Under the pieces are notes generated by a model, which was not told where the DNA came from, searched no databases, and saw only the letters and a list, made by a program, of their open reading frames with translations. Made by a program: the position numbers and the translations under genes. This document shows positions 6,395-7,224 of a DNA stretch of 7,224 nucleotides, in pieces; within the stretch, counting starts at the first letter, position 1; every line of letters starts with the position of its first letter. The stretch spans positions 1 through 7,224 of the forward strand of contig JPUR01000271.1 in assembly GCA_001321835.1 (NCBI GenBank). Reading direction: 5' to 3'. This stretch comes from Marinosulfonomonas sp. PRT-SC04. GTDB lineage: Bacteria; Pseudomonadota; Alphaproteobacteria; Rhodobacterales; Rhodobacteraceae.

Positions 6395-7224
6395 TTAGTG
6401 ATCAATATTATTTATATCCAAATATTGATTTGCTACGGATTGCGCAATTTTTGCAGCGGTTTCAGTTAGATGGCTTTTAGGTTCGCCAAGATAGGATGCG
6501 GTGAAAAATAATGGGCTTGGTATCCAGCCGGGATGAAATTCTTTCAAAGTACCTGAAGCTACAAAATCCTTGCCAAGAATTTTTGGCAAGGCCGCAACGC
6601 CGAGACCAGCTTCGACAAGCCGAAAAGCAGCGGATAACGATGAAGATGGGAAAAGGGTGACATCGGTTCCCACTCGATCAAAAAGGGCCGTTTTTAATTC
6701 GCGGTGTGGCCTAGTATTGCGAGCGTAGGTGATTACAGGCTTGGTTGTATAAGGTGGGGTGGATGTGTCTGACACATCTTCATCGGCGGCAATATACCAA
6801 GCCAAGTCAAATCCTGGCAGTTCAATATTGTCTACGGAATATTCGGATATTGGTCCGAGAAGGATGGCCAGATCAAGTTCACGGTTTAAAAGCCCACTAC
6901 GCAAGTTGACTGAAATATCGACATTGATATCCACCTCTAGTTTTGGGAACTGCAGATGAAGTTCGGAAATTAACTCGGGCAACCAGCATTGCGCGATTGT
7001 TTCAGAAACCCCCAATCGTAGACGCCCCTCAATACCGGACGGGTCAATCACATACTTTCCGACCAAGTCAGCCAGGTGCTCGAACCGTTCTGCGTAGGTC
7101 ACCAACAACTCACCACGTTTTGTAAGCTTTAGCCCGCCGGAAGTTCGTTCAAATAGTTTTGCGGAAATAGTGTGTTCTAAGTTTTTAATGCGTGCCGTAA
7201 CGGCGGGTTGTGTCACATTTAGGT
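6395..7224 (-). CDS. LysR-type transcriptional regulator, N-terminus beyond the window
   Basis: DNA-binding regulator of the LysR family, probably controlling the adjacent operon in response to its substrate. The visible 275 residues begin inside the helix-turn-helix: the frame reads L-N-V-T-Q-P-A-V-T-A-R-I-K-N-L-E at the right edge, the standard recognition helix, followed by LFER and LTKRGE. About 27-30 residues are missing. The GTG at 7214-7216 encodes the internal valine of this helix and should not be taken as a start. The effector domain starts near IEGRLRLGVSET and shows the usual marks (LDLAILLGP, LVEAGLGVAALP). The frame is open to a TAA at 6395-6397. It lies 72 bp upstream of the DUF1445 gene on the same strand, rather than divergently as is common for this family. 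The effector is unknown; the context suggests 5-oxoproline or glutamate-like compounds. Confidence 0.92.
   Translation of the reverse strand, partial: LNVTQPAVTARIKNLEHTISAKLFERTSGGLKLTKRGELLVTYAERFEHLADLVGKYVIDPSGIEGRLRLGVSETIAQCWLPELISELHLQFPKLEVDINVDISVNLRSGLLNRELDLAILLGPISEYSVDNIELPGFDLAWYIAADEDVSDTSTPPYTTKPVITYARNTRPHRELKTALFDRVGTDVTLFPSSSLSAAFRLVEAGLGVAALPKILGKDFVASGTLKEFHPGWIPSPLFFTASYLGEPKSHLTETAAKIAQSVANQYLDINNIDH
6401..6429. promoter_or_regulatory. AT-rich inverted repeat, candidate LysR-type operator
   Basis: ATCAATATT (6401-6409) and AATATTGAT (6421-6429) are exact reverse complements with an 11-base spacer, overlapping the last codons of lysR about 80-107 bp upstream of the operon's first start codon. 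GATCAAT occurs at 6400-6406 and again at 6358-6364 in the gap, 42 bp apart (about four helical turns). A near-perfect palindrome, TCACTTAGTGA (6391-6401), spans the lysR stop. The spacing suits a regulator contacting two sites on one DNA face. AT-rich repeats arise easily by chance, and I found no convincing -35/-10 pair nearby. Confidence 0.35.

Noticed and set aside
6363..6405. Sigma-70 promoter for the operon (TTGATC at 6400-6405 with TATTAC or TATCAT downstream)
   Set aside because: The spacers are about 13 or more than 30 bases, outside the 16-18 range, so no pair is convincing.
7214..7216. GTG as the start of the LysR gene
   Set aside because: The frame is open upstream to the window edge and the preceding codons (Leu-Asn) belong to the LysR recognition helix, so this GTG encodes an internal valine.

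Overview
The window (7,224 bp, GC roughly one half by eye) is one tightly packed cluster of six genes, all on the minus strand. It reads from right to left: a LysR-type regulator (N-terminus cut by the right edge), a DUF1445 / D-glutamate cyclase-like protein, a complete three-gene TRAP transporter (substrate-binding protein, small permease, large permease), and a 5-oxoprolinase/hydantoinase whose HyuA and HyuB parts are fused in one frame. No RNA gene, insertion sequence, CRISPR array or origin was seen, and no gene-free stretch exceeds about 85 bp. The gene content, the Ala-rich signal peptide of the binding protein and the codon use suggest an alphaproteobacterium, probably a marine Rhodobacterales-like one. 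This is inferred from style, not from a marker gene.

Layout: lysR (6395 to beyond 7224); a 72-bp gap that, with the 3' end of lysR, carries AT-rich inverted repeats and a hairpin around the next gene's ribosome binding site; DUF1445 gene (5486-6322, GTG start); dctP-type gene (4447-5484, 1-bp gap); dctQ-type gene (3852-4421, 25-bp gap); dctM-type gene (2572-3855, 4-bp ATGA overlap with dctQ); an 83-bp gap with a short hairpin; then the oxoprolinase (2488 down to 20). The spacing makes the five genes after lysR look like a single operon.

Working model (inference): the Na+-coupled TRAP system imports an acidic substrate such as 5-oxoproline (pyroglutamate) or a relative. The DUF1445 protein interconverts glutamate and its lactam. 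The ATP-dependent oxoprolinase opens the lactam ring to glutamate, and the LysR protein senses the substrate. DUF1445 genes also sit next to 5-oxoprolinase genes in other bacteria (ycsI beside pxpABC in Bacillus subtilis), which supports the theme.

The most striking point is at the left edge. The oxoprolinase frame hits a TGA at 20-22 in the middle of a conserved HyuB motif (GHHADIGGKTPG-[TGA]-APPDSR). Family-like sequence resumes in the same frame after the stop and runs to the window edge. The TGA stands where the family has a conserved serine. This could be a fresh nonsense mutation, an end-of-contig sequence error, or recoding; 19 bases of downstream sequence are too few to decide.
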